From NCBI RefSeq assembly GCF_900142195.1, contig NZ_FRAB01000020.1, forward strand, positions 1 through 64,000: a stretch of 64,000 nucleotides of DNA, read 5' to 3'. This DNA comes from Paraburkholderia terricola (GTDB lineage Bacteria > Pseudomonadota > Gammaproteobacteria > Burkholderiales > Burkholderiaceae). The translations under genes and the position numbers were made by a program. Positions 6,795 to 15,190 of the stretch are shown here, piece by piece (position 1 is the first letter of the stretch; each line of letters starts with the position of its first letter). The notes beneath the pieces are model-generated. The model ran no database searches and was not told the origin of the DNA. It saw only the letters and a program-made list of their open reading frames with translations.

Positions 6795-7552
6795 CACACA
6801 TTACCCCCGCCCACGTTCTTGATCGCCGCGTGAATATCGCGCTGATCGGCTGCGGCGGCAACGGTTCCCAGATGCTGACTGGCCTCGCGAGATTGAATCA
6901 CGCGCTAACCGCACTCGGACATCCCGGCTTGCACGTGACCGCGTTCGACGGCGATACGGTTAGCGAGGCAAACATCGGCCGACAGATGTTCAGCCCGGCC
7001 GATGTCGGGCAGTACAAGAGCGCGGTCCTGGTTCATCGACTGAATGCGTTCTTTGGCCTCGACTGGCACGCGCGACCGAAACATGCCGGCGCCGACGAAC
7101 TGGTTCATGTCGGGCCCGGCATCGCGATCGTGTGCGTCGACAGCGCAGCTTCGCGCGCCAAGCTGGCAAAGACGTTGAAGAGCACTGCGACATACGTGAT
7201 GGATCTCGGCAATCGCGCGAGCGACGGTCAGGTGATCTTTGGTTCGAGCCGATCGGCCCAATGCGAAGGCAGTGCATCGCTGCGCTGGCCGTACGACGTG
7301 CTGCCGGAATTGATCGATACGACGGTACCGGAAGATGATGCGCCGAGTTGCGGACTCGCCGAAGCGCTCGAGCGGCAGGAGCTTTTCATAAATCAGGCGA
7401 TCGTCACGCCGGCGCTTGGGATCCTGTGGGAGTTTTTCCGCCATGGGAGGCTCAGCTGGTGCGGCGCATTCGTCAACCTGAAAACCGGGCACGTTAGACC
7501 GCTGCCTGTTGATAACTTGCCGGGGCACGCCGAGGCGACAAATGCCGCCTGA
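6791..7552 (+). CDS. PRTRC system ThiF family protein (E1-like)
   Basis: A 253-residue ThiF/MoeB/UBA-type adenylating enzyme. ATP-binding loop GCGGNG at 20-25; E1 hallmark FDGDTVSEANIGRQ at 52-65 with Asn61, Arg64 and Gln65; VDS at 116-118; candidate catalytic cysteine Cys187 (APSCG). The reaction would be adenylation of a ubiquitin-like C-terminal glycine and transfer to a cysteine. The start overlaps the previous stop. It is the last gene of the cassette and is followed by a perfect hairpin. The ParB and PRTRC D genes that usually accompany it are not found in the window. Confidence 0.87.
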   Translation: MTHITPAHVLDRRVNIALIGCGGNGSQMLTGLARLNHALTALGHPGLHVTAFDGDTVSEANIGRQMFSPADVGQYKSAVLVHRLNAFFGLDWHARPKHAGADELVHVGPGIAIVCVDSAASRAKLAKTLKSTATYVMDLGNRASDGQVIFGSSRSAQCEGSASLRWPYDVLPELIDTTVPEDDAPSCGLAEALERQELFINQAIVTPALGILWEFFRHGRLSWCGAFVNLKTGHVRPLPVDNLPGHAEATNAA

Positions 7553-7566
7553 TCTAATCAGGCGGC
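7544..7566 (+). terminator. Perfect hairpin over the ThiF stop codon
   Basis: GCCGCCTGAT and ATCAGGCGGC form a perfect 10-base stem with a CTA loop. The ThiF stop codon (7550-7552) lies inside the stem. Only a weak T-rich tail (GATTAT) follows, so it may be a partial terminator, an mRNA-stabilising element that separates the cassette from xis-int expression, or a protein-binding site. Confidence 0.5.
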
Positions 7567-7636
7567 GATTATACCGGCCGTTGACCGCAGCAGCACAACA
7601 AATTCTTGAAACCATACACAAACCCTGGGAGGTCAA

Positions 7637-7834
7637 ATGAAAGTAAGGTTGGATGAATGGCTAAAACGCGAGTTCGATCCTCCGCCGGCGATCCGTACAG
7701 CGCGCCTTTGGATCAACGCAGGAAAAATCTTTCCCACGCCGGTGAAAGTCGGCCGCTCCTACTACGTCGAACAGAACGCGGTCTTTCAGGACGGCACAGT
7801 TCGCCCACGCCTTGCACAACGAATTCCACAATAA
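7637..7834 (+). CDS. Excisionase
   Basis: A 65-residue excisionase-type winged-helix protein: LDEWLKREFDPPPAIRTARL, then WINAGKIFPTPVKVGRSYYV, the usual lambda Xis-like pattern. A GGGAGG ribosome site lies upstream. It ends two bases before the integrase gene, so the two are co-translated. It would bend the attachment-site DNA and tilt the integrase towards excision. Whether it is transcribed from the PRTRC promoter or its own is unclear. Confidence 0.82.
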   Translation: MKVRLDEWLKREFDPPPAIRTARLWINAGKIFPTPVKVGRSYYVEQNAVFQDGTVRPRLAQRIPQ

Positions 7835-7836
7835 CT

Positions 7837-8922
7837 ATGGCAGCACGACCACGCATTCGGCGCCGCGCCAACTGGCCGGCCAACATGCACGAACCACGCC
7901 CCGGCTATTACACCTGGCGCGACCCGCGTGACGGCAAGACGTATGTCCTCGGGCGCATCGACCTCGCACTCGCGATCTTTGAAGCGCAGGAGGCGAACGC
8001 CAAGGCCATAGGTGGCAAAGTAACAAAGAGCCTTGCTGATCGGCTGGACACGCCGCGCGAGACTATCGGCGATCTATTGGACAAGATGCCCATTGGCAAG
8101 GCAAAGCCCGAGACGGTGCGCCACAGGAAGTACGTGGATTCCGCGATTCGCGACGAGATCGGGAAAGTCCCGTGCGCGGCTCTGACGACGAAACACGTCG
8201 CCGACATGCTGGAGAAGGTTGAAGCGCGCGGCAAAATGCAATGGGCTGTTCACATCCGCAGTCGCATGCGCGCCGTGTGTCGCCGGGGGATGGCGCTTGG
8301 CTGGATGGACAAGAACCCTGCCGACGCGACCGACAAGGCAAAGGTTACGGTGAAGCGCCGACGACTGACGTTCGAGGAGTTCCAGGCGATCTACGAGAAG
8401 GCGCCGCAGGTTGCGCTATGGCTGCAAAATGCGATGCTGCTGGCGCTCGTTTCCGGACAGGACCGTTCCACGATAGCTCGCTGGGAGCGCAGCTTCCAAC
8501 AGGACGGCCATGCTGTGCTGACGCGCGGCAAGACAGGCGTGCGCATCGCGATCCCGCTTGAATTGCGCATGGACGTGCTCGGGATGTCGCTCGCCGACGT
8601 AATTGCGCGCTGCAGGTCCACGGGGATCGTCAGCAAATACCTGGTTCACCACATCAGGCCAAACGTGAACGCGCCCAAAGGCGCGGCGATCAAGATCAAG
8701 ACCTTCACATCGAAGTTCAAGGAAGCACGCGACCTCGCCGGCATCACGGGCGACGACGCGCCGACCTTCCACGAAATGCGTAGTCTCACGAAACGACTTT
8801 ACATGGAACAGGGCGGTGTCGACACCAAAGCGCTACTTGGGCATATGACAGACGCGATTGCTGACCTGTATGCAAATTCGCGTGGCCTTGAACCTCTGAA
8901 GGTTAAGATCAGCACAAGGTGA
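7837..8922 (+). CDS. Tyrosine integrase, lambda family
   Basis: A 361-residue phage integrase. Arm-binding domain about 1-60 (RRRANWPANMHEPRPGYYTW), core-binding about 75-165, catalytic domain 175-350. Catalytic residues visible: Arg210 (GQDRSTIARWE), Lys232, His312 and Arg315 (FHEMRS), His336 (LLGHM) and the nucleophile Tyr345 (ADLYANSRG). It appears complete. In lambda-type elements att lies beyond the int end, so the right boundary of the element is expected just after this gene. No tRNA gene is present there. Confidence 0.92.
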   Translation: MAARPRIRRRANWPANMHEPRPGYYTWRDPRDGKTYVLGRIDLALAIFEAQEANAKAIGGKVTKSLADRLDTPRETIGDLLDKMPIGKAKPETVRHRKYVDSAIRDEIGKVPCAALTTKHVADMLEKVEARGKMQWAVHIRSRMRAVCRRGMALGWMDKNPADATDKAKVTVKRRRLTFEEFQAIYEKAPQVALWLQNAMLLALVSGQDRSTIARWERSFQQDGHAVLTRGKTGVRIAIPLELRMDVLGMSLADVIARCRSTGIVSKYLVHHIRPNVNAPKGAAIKIKTFTSKFKEARDLAGITGDDAPTFHEMRSLTKRLYMEQGGVDTKALLGHMTDAIADLYANSRGLEPLKVKISTR

Positions 8923-9110
8923 CTAGGGTGGGGGGCGCTGGTATCAGGCGCATATGGATGCGTCACGTAGTGAGCCATAGTCGTGCCGCAATTAAGGTCC
9001 CAATTGACCCCCACTACAGCCCTTCGGCGTTCTTCTTAGAAGGAGACATTCGGTTGGAGCTGCCATATTTCAAGTTTCGTAATCTTGTGCACCAAAGCAA
9101 GCTTGTAGCA
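8923..9110. other. Predicted right attachment region
   Basis: This 188-base stretch after the integrase has no convincing gene and falls in GC content. The att core cannot be named because the left junction is outside the window. It is offered only as the most likely place for the element boundary. Confidence 0.3.
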
Positions 9111-10181
9111 TCATTTCGCGGTCGCTTGGGTCTTCAAGTCTCGCGCGATCAGCTGAACTTGGCTTCCTACGCACATCGCAACATCCAGCGCGAACTGAAC
9201 GCTCTCCTTGATATCCTTTTTGGCGCCCGTACCGTCAAGAAAGTCAAGGGCAAATCTGAACCTCTCCTCATGCGAAGGGTGCGATTCACTTTGTGCACGA
9301 ACTTCATCGAAGAGGATTGATTTGACCTGTTCGCAAGTCCGAAGCGCATAGAACAGCAAGAGAGGGCCAATCAGCTGAAATGCAAATGCATTGCCCTCGC
9401 GCACACCATACGCCGTCGAGATGGCTAGACCAACTGCGTCGCAATCAAGCTCGTGGCTCTTGGAATCTTGTCCCGGACGCATGCCGGAGGTTTCAGGATA
9501 GGCCTCGTGCCCCAGAAAGTGGCCGACCTCATGTCCAACGATGAAAATTTCCATAGCCTCGACAAGCATCACGCGAACGCCCAGCAGTTCCTGAGGCTGC
9601 TTCAACGGGCCAAAGCCCAGTAGTGAATCGAAGAAGGCATAGCGCAACGCAAGTCGGGCAGCATCGACGAGCACCCGGCCCTGCCGCAGTTTCGCAATGG
9701 CAACATCTGGCGACGCTCGTTTTTCAGCGGGTAACTCACCTACCTCGGCGATTGCGGAGGAGAATATCTTTGACCAATAATTACAGAAGACAAATGTTCC
9801 TTGTCCTGCGAAGAGAAGGTGTTCACCAGAGGACGGCATGGCTGCAGCAGACGGTTCGAACCCGGGTGAGTTGACAAACTTGACTGGGTTGCGGAGCGCA
9901 AATCCATCGTCTTCGCAGATATCGAGTGCCTTTCTAACAAGCGGCTCAAAAATTTGCTTGGCGAAGAAGTTGTCATACTCGCCTTGATCTTGGTGTGTAA
10001 GGACGGCCGTCGCAAGCGCTTCTCCGTCCGCCTTTCTGCTGACCGACAGGTATTGCTCGGCGAGCGCCGATCGATTCGCATCAAACCAAGCTTTATGTCC
10101 CTGCCAGAAGCCATCCCCACCATCAGGCAATAACTGGCGTTGAAAATACTCTATGTAGCGTTGACGCTCTAGATCGTCCAT
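9111..10181 (-). CDS. HEXXH metallopeptidase-like protein
   Basis: A 356-residue protein with a zinc-peptidase signature: HEVGH at 217-221 (in EIFIVGHEVGHFLGHE) and a third ligand candidate Glu244 in HELDCDAVGLA, the Glu-x3-Asp arrangement of M48-like gluzincins. It has no signal peptide, and hydrophobic stretches near 180-215 and 265-285 could associate with membranes. Codon use and GC are below the core genome. It is separated by 288 bases from the nuclease-like gene on the same strand. The substrate is unknown; a role in a defence or stress island is inferred from its neighbours only. Confidence 0.65.
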   Translation of the reverse strand: MDDLERQRYIEYFQRQLLPDGGDGFWQGHKAWFDANRSALAEQYLSVSRKADGEALATAVLTHQDQGEYDNFFAKQIFEPLVRKALDICEDDGFALRNPVKFVNSPGFEPSAAAMPSSGEHLLFAGQGTFVFCNYWSKIFSSAIAEVGELPAEKRASPDVAIAKLRQGRVLVDAARLALRYAFFDSLLGFGPLKQPQELLGVRVMLVEAMEIFIVGHEVGHFLGHEAYPETSGMRPGQDSKSHELDCDAVGLAISTAYGVREGNAFAFQLIGPLLLFYALRTCEQVKSILFDEVRAQSESHPSHEERFRFALDFLDGTGAKKDIKESVQFALDVAMCVGSQVQLIARDLKTQATAK

Positions 10182-10469
10182 GCGGGGTATTCGAATTCAG
10201 GGGTTAGAATGACAGGCGCAACCAAGCGATACCATTCCGTAATACGCTTTCGGTTACCTCCCCGTCTTGGCACCGGGGTCGCTAACGGGTGCCGACGATT
10301 TAACTGACGAAGTCGAACGTCTCAAGTTGGCCGAACTCGGAATCTGCTCCGATCGACGCACGGCATGCCCGCCGCGAACTGCGAACTTCGGTTGCCGACC
10401 CTTTCGGCCGATCGCGAGTTCGGCCCCCTGCAGCAGCTTCCAACCGCTTACCGGACATGCGCCTTGAGG
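10182..10469. other. Intergenic, no gene seen
   Basis: This 288-base gap between the metallopeptidase start and the nuclease-like stop holds no frame with coding character or ribosome site. It is GC-richer than its neighbours, repetitive in look, and may contain decayed DNA and the peptidase promoter. Confidence 0.4.
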
Positions 10470-12539
10470 CTAATTGCGACCAGACTGAAACCAGGCGTGT
10501 TCGAAGAACGGATCGCGCGATCCCGTCATCAGCCGATGTCCCGTAAGTAGGGCCTTCAATAACGACTCTGCTGTCCGTGCGGCAAGCAACACGTGCTCAA
10601 CGAAGAAAACGTTATGGAAAAGAAAATTGTCAAACAAATTGATCTTTGAGTCGCTCGGTTGGAGCGCCGAAAACTCGGTATAGCGTAATTGTAAGATCTT
10701 CATTTGCTCGTTAGCCTCTTCGAGGCCGGCCTGTTGTTCACGGGTCAGCGATTGGCTTGGACTCAATGAAATCTGGCGAAACGACTCCAGCATGTTTCGA
10801 ACGATTGCCCCATCGTGTAGCCCCCCGTAGTCAGCGAGCGAGATGACGCATTTGATGATCCGCCGGCCGTTGAGACTCAGCTTGGTTCCATCGGCAAATC
10901 GCAACTCCCCGCTTCGAAGCAAGGTAAGTTCGTGTCTTGCCAACTGATTGACGCCGCGCACCACTCCACGGGCCAGATCAATGGCCAGTTGCAGATCATT
11001 CCCGGCGTTTGTCTTGCGCGTCAACCCTTTCTTTTTCAGTTCAAATAGCGCAACGATTTCAGGAGTCTCGAGGATTAGGTCGATATCACCACCTTTCGTC
11101 CCTTTTGGGCCAGCGACCTCGGCACGGCGGCATTGAATAGCAAACTGCGTCATGCGATTCAGCATCTGCGCTTCAAACGCCACTCCAATTTTGCTACTTA
11201 TACCTTTGTCCACCTTTGCATAGACGCTGACCAATCGTGCGAAGAACGCAGGCCCAAGAAACGGTCGCGGCGCAATCCAATACCGATCATCCGACGCTTC
11301 GGCAAGGGCGCACTCACGTGTATCAGCAAGGATGGCATCGGACGGCACGCGATAGCTGCGATTTGGAGCGAAGAGAACGAAAGCGTCGAGAAGTGCATCA
11401 CTCGCGGAGCGGCCGACGCCCTGCGTCAGAAGTCGTCGCAACTGAGAACGTTCAATGAAGTTGGAAGCGACGTTCGAGGAAGAAAGGGATAACAATGTCC
11501 GCCAAAGCACGATTGCGTCATTGAGCACCCATCCACCAACTGGGATAGTTCTGCCCTTCGAGACCTCCTCAAACAAATCGCCCATGAGGCGCTCCATCTG
11601 CGCAGGATCGCATTGCGGAATGGTAAACAGTTCGTCGTATAGAACGACCCGCAGAAGCATCTCCAAAACGCGGCTTGGATACGGCGGAAACATCGTTTCG
11701 TAAGTCGAGAAGGGCTCAACCTCGTAAAGCGCTGCGAGATGAGTTGCTGCCTCGCCTATCGAAGCTGGTGTCGCTAAAGCTCGGCCGCGAATGCGGCGAC
11801 GACCCAGCGCCTTGATAGCTGTCCGGTATAAATGCCCATAGGGCAAGGATCGATCCAACTTTCGCCCCATCATATCCGGCGTCGGATGAAGATGGACGCG
11901 GCGGATAACTGGATCGAATCGTGAAGACAGCCATTCATCCATATACTTCATTGCGACAGTGTCCCCGAGGGCCATCAGTGGACCTGCCACCGTGGCCGCA
12001 AGCGCGGACCAGACACCGCTCGATTGGACGAAAATCTGATCGCCGTACAGATCTACGTTGATATTTCTAGCATTGAAAAAACCAACTGCGTGAGCGAATG
12101 TTACATCTGCCGCTTGGGGCCGAAATGTTGCGCTCGATTGCGGGTCTTTACGTTCGTTGTAACTCAGTGCAATCCAAATAGCATCGACCCACCTTTCATC
12201 AGTCGCAGAAACAGTGGGGATTAACAGCTTCTGCCGCAGCGCGTCCCTGAGGATATGTGCAACAGAAAAGTATGGTTCTTGAGGCGTGTGGGCAAGCAGG
12301 CTGGACAAAATAATTTCTTTCGCCAATGCACCTAGTTCGCTGTCTATCGCTCCGTTTATTGGGCGGCGAGCCTCCGGCACGTCCGACGGCGAATCCGCGA
12401 GCTTTGACACAATTCCGTCGAATGCATCGGAATGGAACATGTAACGCCCTGCAGGCGGAGGGGGCCGGACCGACGCTGCATCTACTGCATCTCGAAACTC
12501 TAGCCACTTCGGAAACCGGTGAGTTCTTGTCGTTTTCAT
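10470..12539 (-). CDS. Large protein with PD-(D/E)XK-like nuclease motif
   Basis: A 689-residue protein of unknown family. Around residues 480-505 it reads GGDIDLILETPEIVALFELKKKG: an Asp followed 13-16 residues later by E-x-K, the core of PD-(D/E)XK nucleases, preceded by a helical segment (FEAQMLNRMTQFAIQC). The rest is helical with no recognised domain. The start is uncertain: the frame is open to 12836, but the first 99 residues look non-coding, and ATG 12539 (MKTTRTHRFPKW) is preferred; ATG 12635 is possible. No strong ribosome site. Low GC and isolation suggest recent acquisition. Likely a nuclease effector, moderate confidence. Confidence 0.6.
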   Translation of the reverse strand: MKTTRTHRFPKWLEFRDAVDAASVRPPPPAGRYMFHSDAFDGIVSKLADSPSDVPEARRPINGAIDSELGALAKEIILSSLLAHTPQEPYFSVAHILRDALRQKLLIPTVSATDERWVDAIWIALSYNERKDPQSSATFRPQAADVTFAHAVGFFNARNINVDLYGDQIFVQSSGVWSALAATVAGPLMALGDTVAMKYMDEWLSSRFDPVIRRVHLHPTPDMMGRKLDRSLPYGHLYRTAIKALGRRRIRGRALATPASIGEAATHLAALYEVEPFSTYETMFPPYPSRVLEMLLRVVLYDELFTIPQCDPAQMERLMGDLFEEVSKGRTIPVGGWVLNDAIVLWRTLLSLSSSNVASNFIERSQLRRLLTQGVGRSASDALLDAFVLFAPNRSYRVPSDAILADTRECALAEASDDRYWIAPRPFLGPAFFARLVSVYAKVDKGISSKIGVAFEAQMLNRMTQFAIQCRRAEVAGPKGTKGGDIDLILETPEIVALFELKKKGLTRKTNAGNDLQLAIDLARGVVRGVNQLARHELTLLRSGELRFADGTKLSLNGRRIIKCVISLADYGGLHDGAIVRNMLESFRQISLSPSQSLTREQQAGLEEANEQMKILQLRYTEFSALQPSDSKINLFDNFLFHNVFFVEHVLLAARTAESLLKALLTGHRLMTGSRDPFFEHAWFQSGRN

Positions 12540-12975
12540 TAAGCGAAGTCTGCGCGGTAAATTTCCTCCGCGTATGATGCCGCAAAACAGCCGTCCTGTT
12601 TCGTAAGGCCGATTAATCGGCTTCCACGCGTGCATGCGAGAGTCGGCAGAACGCACTTCTTGAATCAACTTCTCCCCGCTGTTGGACACGCTCACCGTTA
12701 GAGATTGAGTTTTCAGTTGCGGACGTGACGCGCGTGATATTTGGCGACGGTCCACTATTAAGTGCGCCTCCGCCATTGAATTGTTCAAACCAACTAGCCC
12801 ATCAACGGCTGGAAATGAGACCGCACCCGGTCCCATGCCGAACTTCCGTAGACGACCGTTTGAGTCACTCAGTCAGCACGGGCGGCGGTCCGCTGTCTCG
12901 CCGATATGAGACATTCACACGCAGCGCTGCAGTCACTAGCATCAGTACGCCCCATTCAGCGGGATAGCGCGCGAA
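12540..12975. other. Intergenic stretch, possible promoter region
   Basis: A 436-base region between the HEPN-like pair and the nuclease-like gene. No convincing gene was seen. It probably holds the promoter of the minus-strand nuclease gene. A short block near 12825-12850 resembles part of a 5S rRNA, but the similarity does not extend. Confidence 0.35.
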
Positions 12976-13548
12976 TCAGAGGCTCGGCTCGGTTTGCGGG
13001 TCAGCCGCGAGTTCCGGATCTCGGAGAGCAGCTTCCAGTACACGCCTGCCCATTTCGATCTGGTCGGGGGCGGCGAACGTGGCGATGCCGGGAAATGCGA
13101 GGTTGACGTTTTCGAGAATCGATTGCGCGGCAGAGTCATCCGCAACCTTTTCCGGGAAGACAGCGATAAACCATGCCTGAAAGGCTTGCACCTCTACAGG
13201 ACCACCCTGCCGAAGCCGTATGTAATCTTCCACCGCCAGGAACAGGATGGCGGCAGCGTCAGACTCACGCAATTCGACCGAACTATTAGGGTTCGGGTCT
13301 TGTTTGGCGTGCTTGAAGAAGTTTCGACACGGCTCGTTGATGTAGTAACTGAGCGTGTGTCCGGCTGGCAAATTTTCGCGCGCCTGCTTCGAGAAGCTCT
13401 GCACGCCCGCGCTCGTGCAGAGCACGTCGATGACCTCCCATGCATTCGATGCCAGCGAGTAAACGGATACGCGGTCGCCGCCGTCGAAGAAAAGGCGAAT
13501 GGCAGTAATGAGTTGCCTTCGGGCGGCGTCAATCTTTGTCACACGCAT
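12976..13548 (-). CDS. HEPN-like hypothetical protein (first of pair from the right is downstream partner)
   Basis: A 190-residue helical protein. Residues 75-80 read RNFFKH, fitting the HEPN catalytic pattern R-N-x3-H (within R-x4-6-H), in the context YINEPCRNFFKHAKQDPN. HEPN proteins are often RNases in toxin-antitoxin and antiviral systems. Its gene lies six bases downstream of another RN-x3-H protein, so the two form one operon. Weak possible fold assignment; it may instead be an uncharacterised family that shares the motif. Confidence 0.55.
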   Translation of the reverse strand: MRVTKIDAARRQLITAIRLFFDGGDRVSVYSLASNAWEVIDVLCTSAGVQSFSKQARENLPAGHTLSYYINEPCRNFFKHAKQDPNPNSSVELRESDAAAILFLAVEDYIRLRQGGPVEVQAFQAWFIAVFPEKVADDSAAQSILENVNLAFPGIATFAAPDQIEMGRRVLEAALRDPELAADPQTEPSL

Positions 13549-13554
13549 GTTCGT

Positions 13555-14043
13555 CTACTCCTGCACGTGTAGCTTGTGGAAAAGTTCGACCATCGCTTGG
13601 CGGTACGCATCAGAGTCTTCCTCGTGCACCTGGGGATGCGCGTGCTGCACCATGTAACCGGCCATCATATGAGTAATCGCATTTGCCTCGGTCCTGACCC
13701 ACTCTGCGAGTTCGATGACGGGTGCATAGTCGGCGGCGTTGCTAGTCTCGGGCCACGGCCAGCCGTGATGCATGAACCATCGGTGCATCAACTCGTTCCG
13801 ACGCTCTATCAGGGTGTTTAGCCGGTCCTCCAGATCCGTCGCAATCTGCCCTCTATCGGAGAGCGCCTTGACCACGTTCGCAGATGCCGTTTTATATTTT
13901 TTCTCGTCGATCATGCCGCCCGACGCCTCGCGATAAACCTCGTCCGTGATCATCTTGAAGCCTTCGTGGACCGACACGAAAGTCACCTCGAACATCTGCA
14001 TCGCGATTACCGCGCGCCCGATCGCCGCGTAAGCCTGCTCCAT
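13555..14043 (-). CDS. HEPN-like hypothetical protein
   Basis: A 162-residue helical protein. Residues 81-90 read RRNELMHRWF, with Arg82 and His87 matching the HEPN R-x4-H motif, preceded by a long helix (ATDLEDRLNTLIE). It is the first gene of a two-gene operon with the RNFFKH protein. No antitoxin of the MNT nucleotidyltransferase type is adjacent, so if these are RNases their control must be different. Function is inferred from the motif only. Confidence 0.58.
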   Translation of the reverse strand: MEQAYAAIGRAVIAMQMFEVTFVSVHEGFKMITDEVYREASGGMIDEKKYKTASANVVKALSDRGQIATDLEDRLNTLIERRNELMHRWFMHHGWPWPETSNAADYAPVIELAEWVRTEANAITHMMAGYMVQHAHPQVHEEDSDAYRQAMVELFHKLHVQE

Positions 14044-14297
14044 TTCACGCTCTCCCGGTGGTGAACCAGCGCGGGAATTGTACAGGCGAGCCGAGCAGCC
14101 GCGTCAGGCAGGCCCTTCTCTGGCACGCATGGGAAGAAAGGCTTGCCAATGTGTTCGGCGTCCACCGGCAGACTGTCGCCGAACACGCCGATCAAGATCG
14201 ACACGGCGCTACTTTAGCCGGACGGCGACGCAGACCAACCAGATTCGCAGATCAGGCCTTGGCAACGCCTCAGACCACCTCCGAGCGCAGCGAATCG

Positions 14298-14789
14298 TCA
14301 CTGGGAGTTTTGAACGAATTTTGAACAAATATTAAACAGCCCTTGCTGGATAAGGCTTTGCGGGCGACGGGAAATGTCGAAATGGTACGGCCCCACGTCG
14401 AAACTCGCCACGCTGGAGCGATCGGGATACGCGCGCCGCAGCAGCGCTCCGACGCGCTCCCGGAACTCGGCTGGGCGCAGCGGCAACGCGACGTAATCGT
14501 CCGCGCCGCCGGAGAGGGCTCGCACCATGCTTTCCTCCGACGTCTCCCGCGAGGCGAAGATGACCGGCAACCGGTCGCCGCCGACCGCCCGCACCGACCT
14601 CAGCACCTCCGCACCGGACAGGCGCGTGCCGTGCCAGTCCAGCACCAGCAGATCCACGGTGGAACGGGCGAGCGCTTTCGACATGGCAAGGCCGTCATCG
14701 TAGGCCATGCACGTATGGCCCGCGCTGAGAAGAACTGTTTCGATGGACTGACGCATGACCGGGTCACGCTGAAGAATGGCAATGCGCAT
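14298..14789 (-). pseudogene. Truncated OmpR-type response regulator
   Basis: A 163-residue remnant. The receiver domain is intact: phosphoacceptor Asp51 in LLVLDWHGT, GGADDYV near 95. The usual effector start VGPYHFDISRR (132-142) follows. Homologues continue into a winged helix to about 230 residues, but here the sequence changes abruptly after Arg142 into PQSLIQQGLFNIC and stops. The DNA-binding half is missing, so it cannot act as a normal transcription factor. The break, near 14,365, marks the right junction of the accessory DNA. Confidence 0.75.
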
Positions 14790-15190
14790 GGGGGATGACT
14801 CTTAACTGATAGCTCGGACGCGATTCTCAGAGGCAGGCCCGTTCCATCCCATAGGAACAATCCTAATTTACATATCTATCGACGCCGCCCGACAACTCCA
14901 TCCCGCAACTCCTACAAGCTGCCGCAACGTTTCCCAGTGCGCAGAGCCGGAACTCCGTGGCGAAAACGCCCGTCCCCGCGGAACTTTCTCAATCGAATTA
15001 AGCACTTCCCGAGGCGAGCGACTTTCATCCTGTAAAATCCCCGCCTGGCCAAAGTCGTCATCGCGCCCCCTATCCGGGCCGGCGCGCCGGTGTCCCGTGC
15101 TCTACCCAGCGCCTACCACACTTCTCGCCCGACGACCGCCGTATTTCCACGCGCCACGTGTGGCTCACCATTCAAGACAACGACATAGCA
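14790..15190. other. Intergenic, divergent promoters
   Basis: A 401-base region between the truncated regulator and the transporter gene. No gene seen. It should hold the divergent promoters of both. No clear operator palindrome was found. Confidence 0.4.

Noticed and set aside
8919..9320. 133-codon plus-strand frame after the integrase
   Set aside because: Its second half is antisense to the metallopeptidase gene, no ribosome site was seen, and the composition is unconvincing.
10540..12836. Upstream extension of the nuclease-like gene to 12836
   Set aside because: The added 99 residues look like translated intergenic DNA and carry no domain, so the start was moved to 12539.
12825..12850. 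Block resembling 5S rRNA (CCCATGCCGAACT region)
   Set aside because: About 20 bases match the conserved 5S loop, but the flanks do not continue as 5S and no 16S or 23S is nearby. Chance or a tiny relic.
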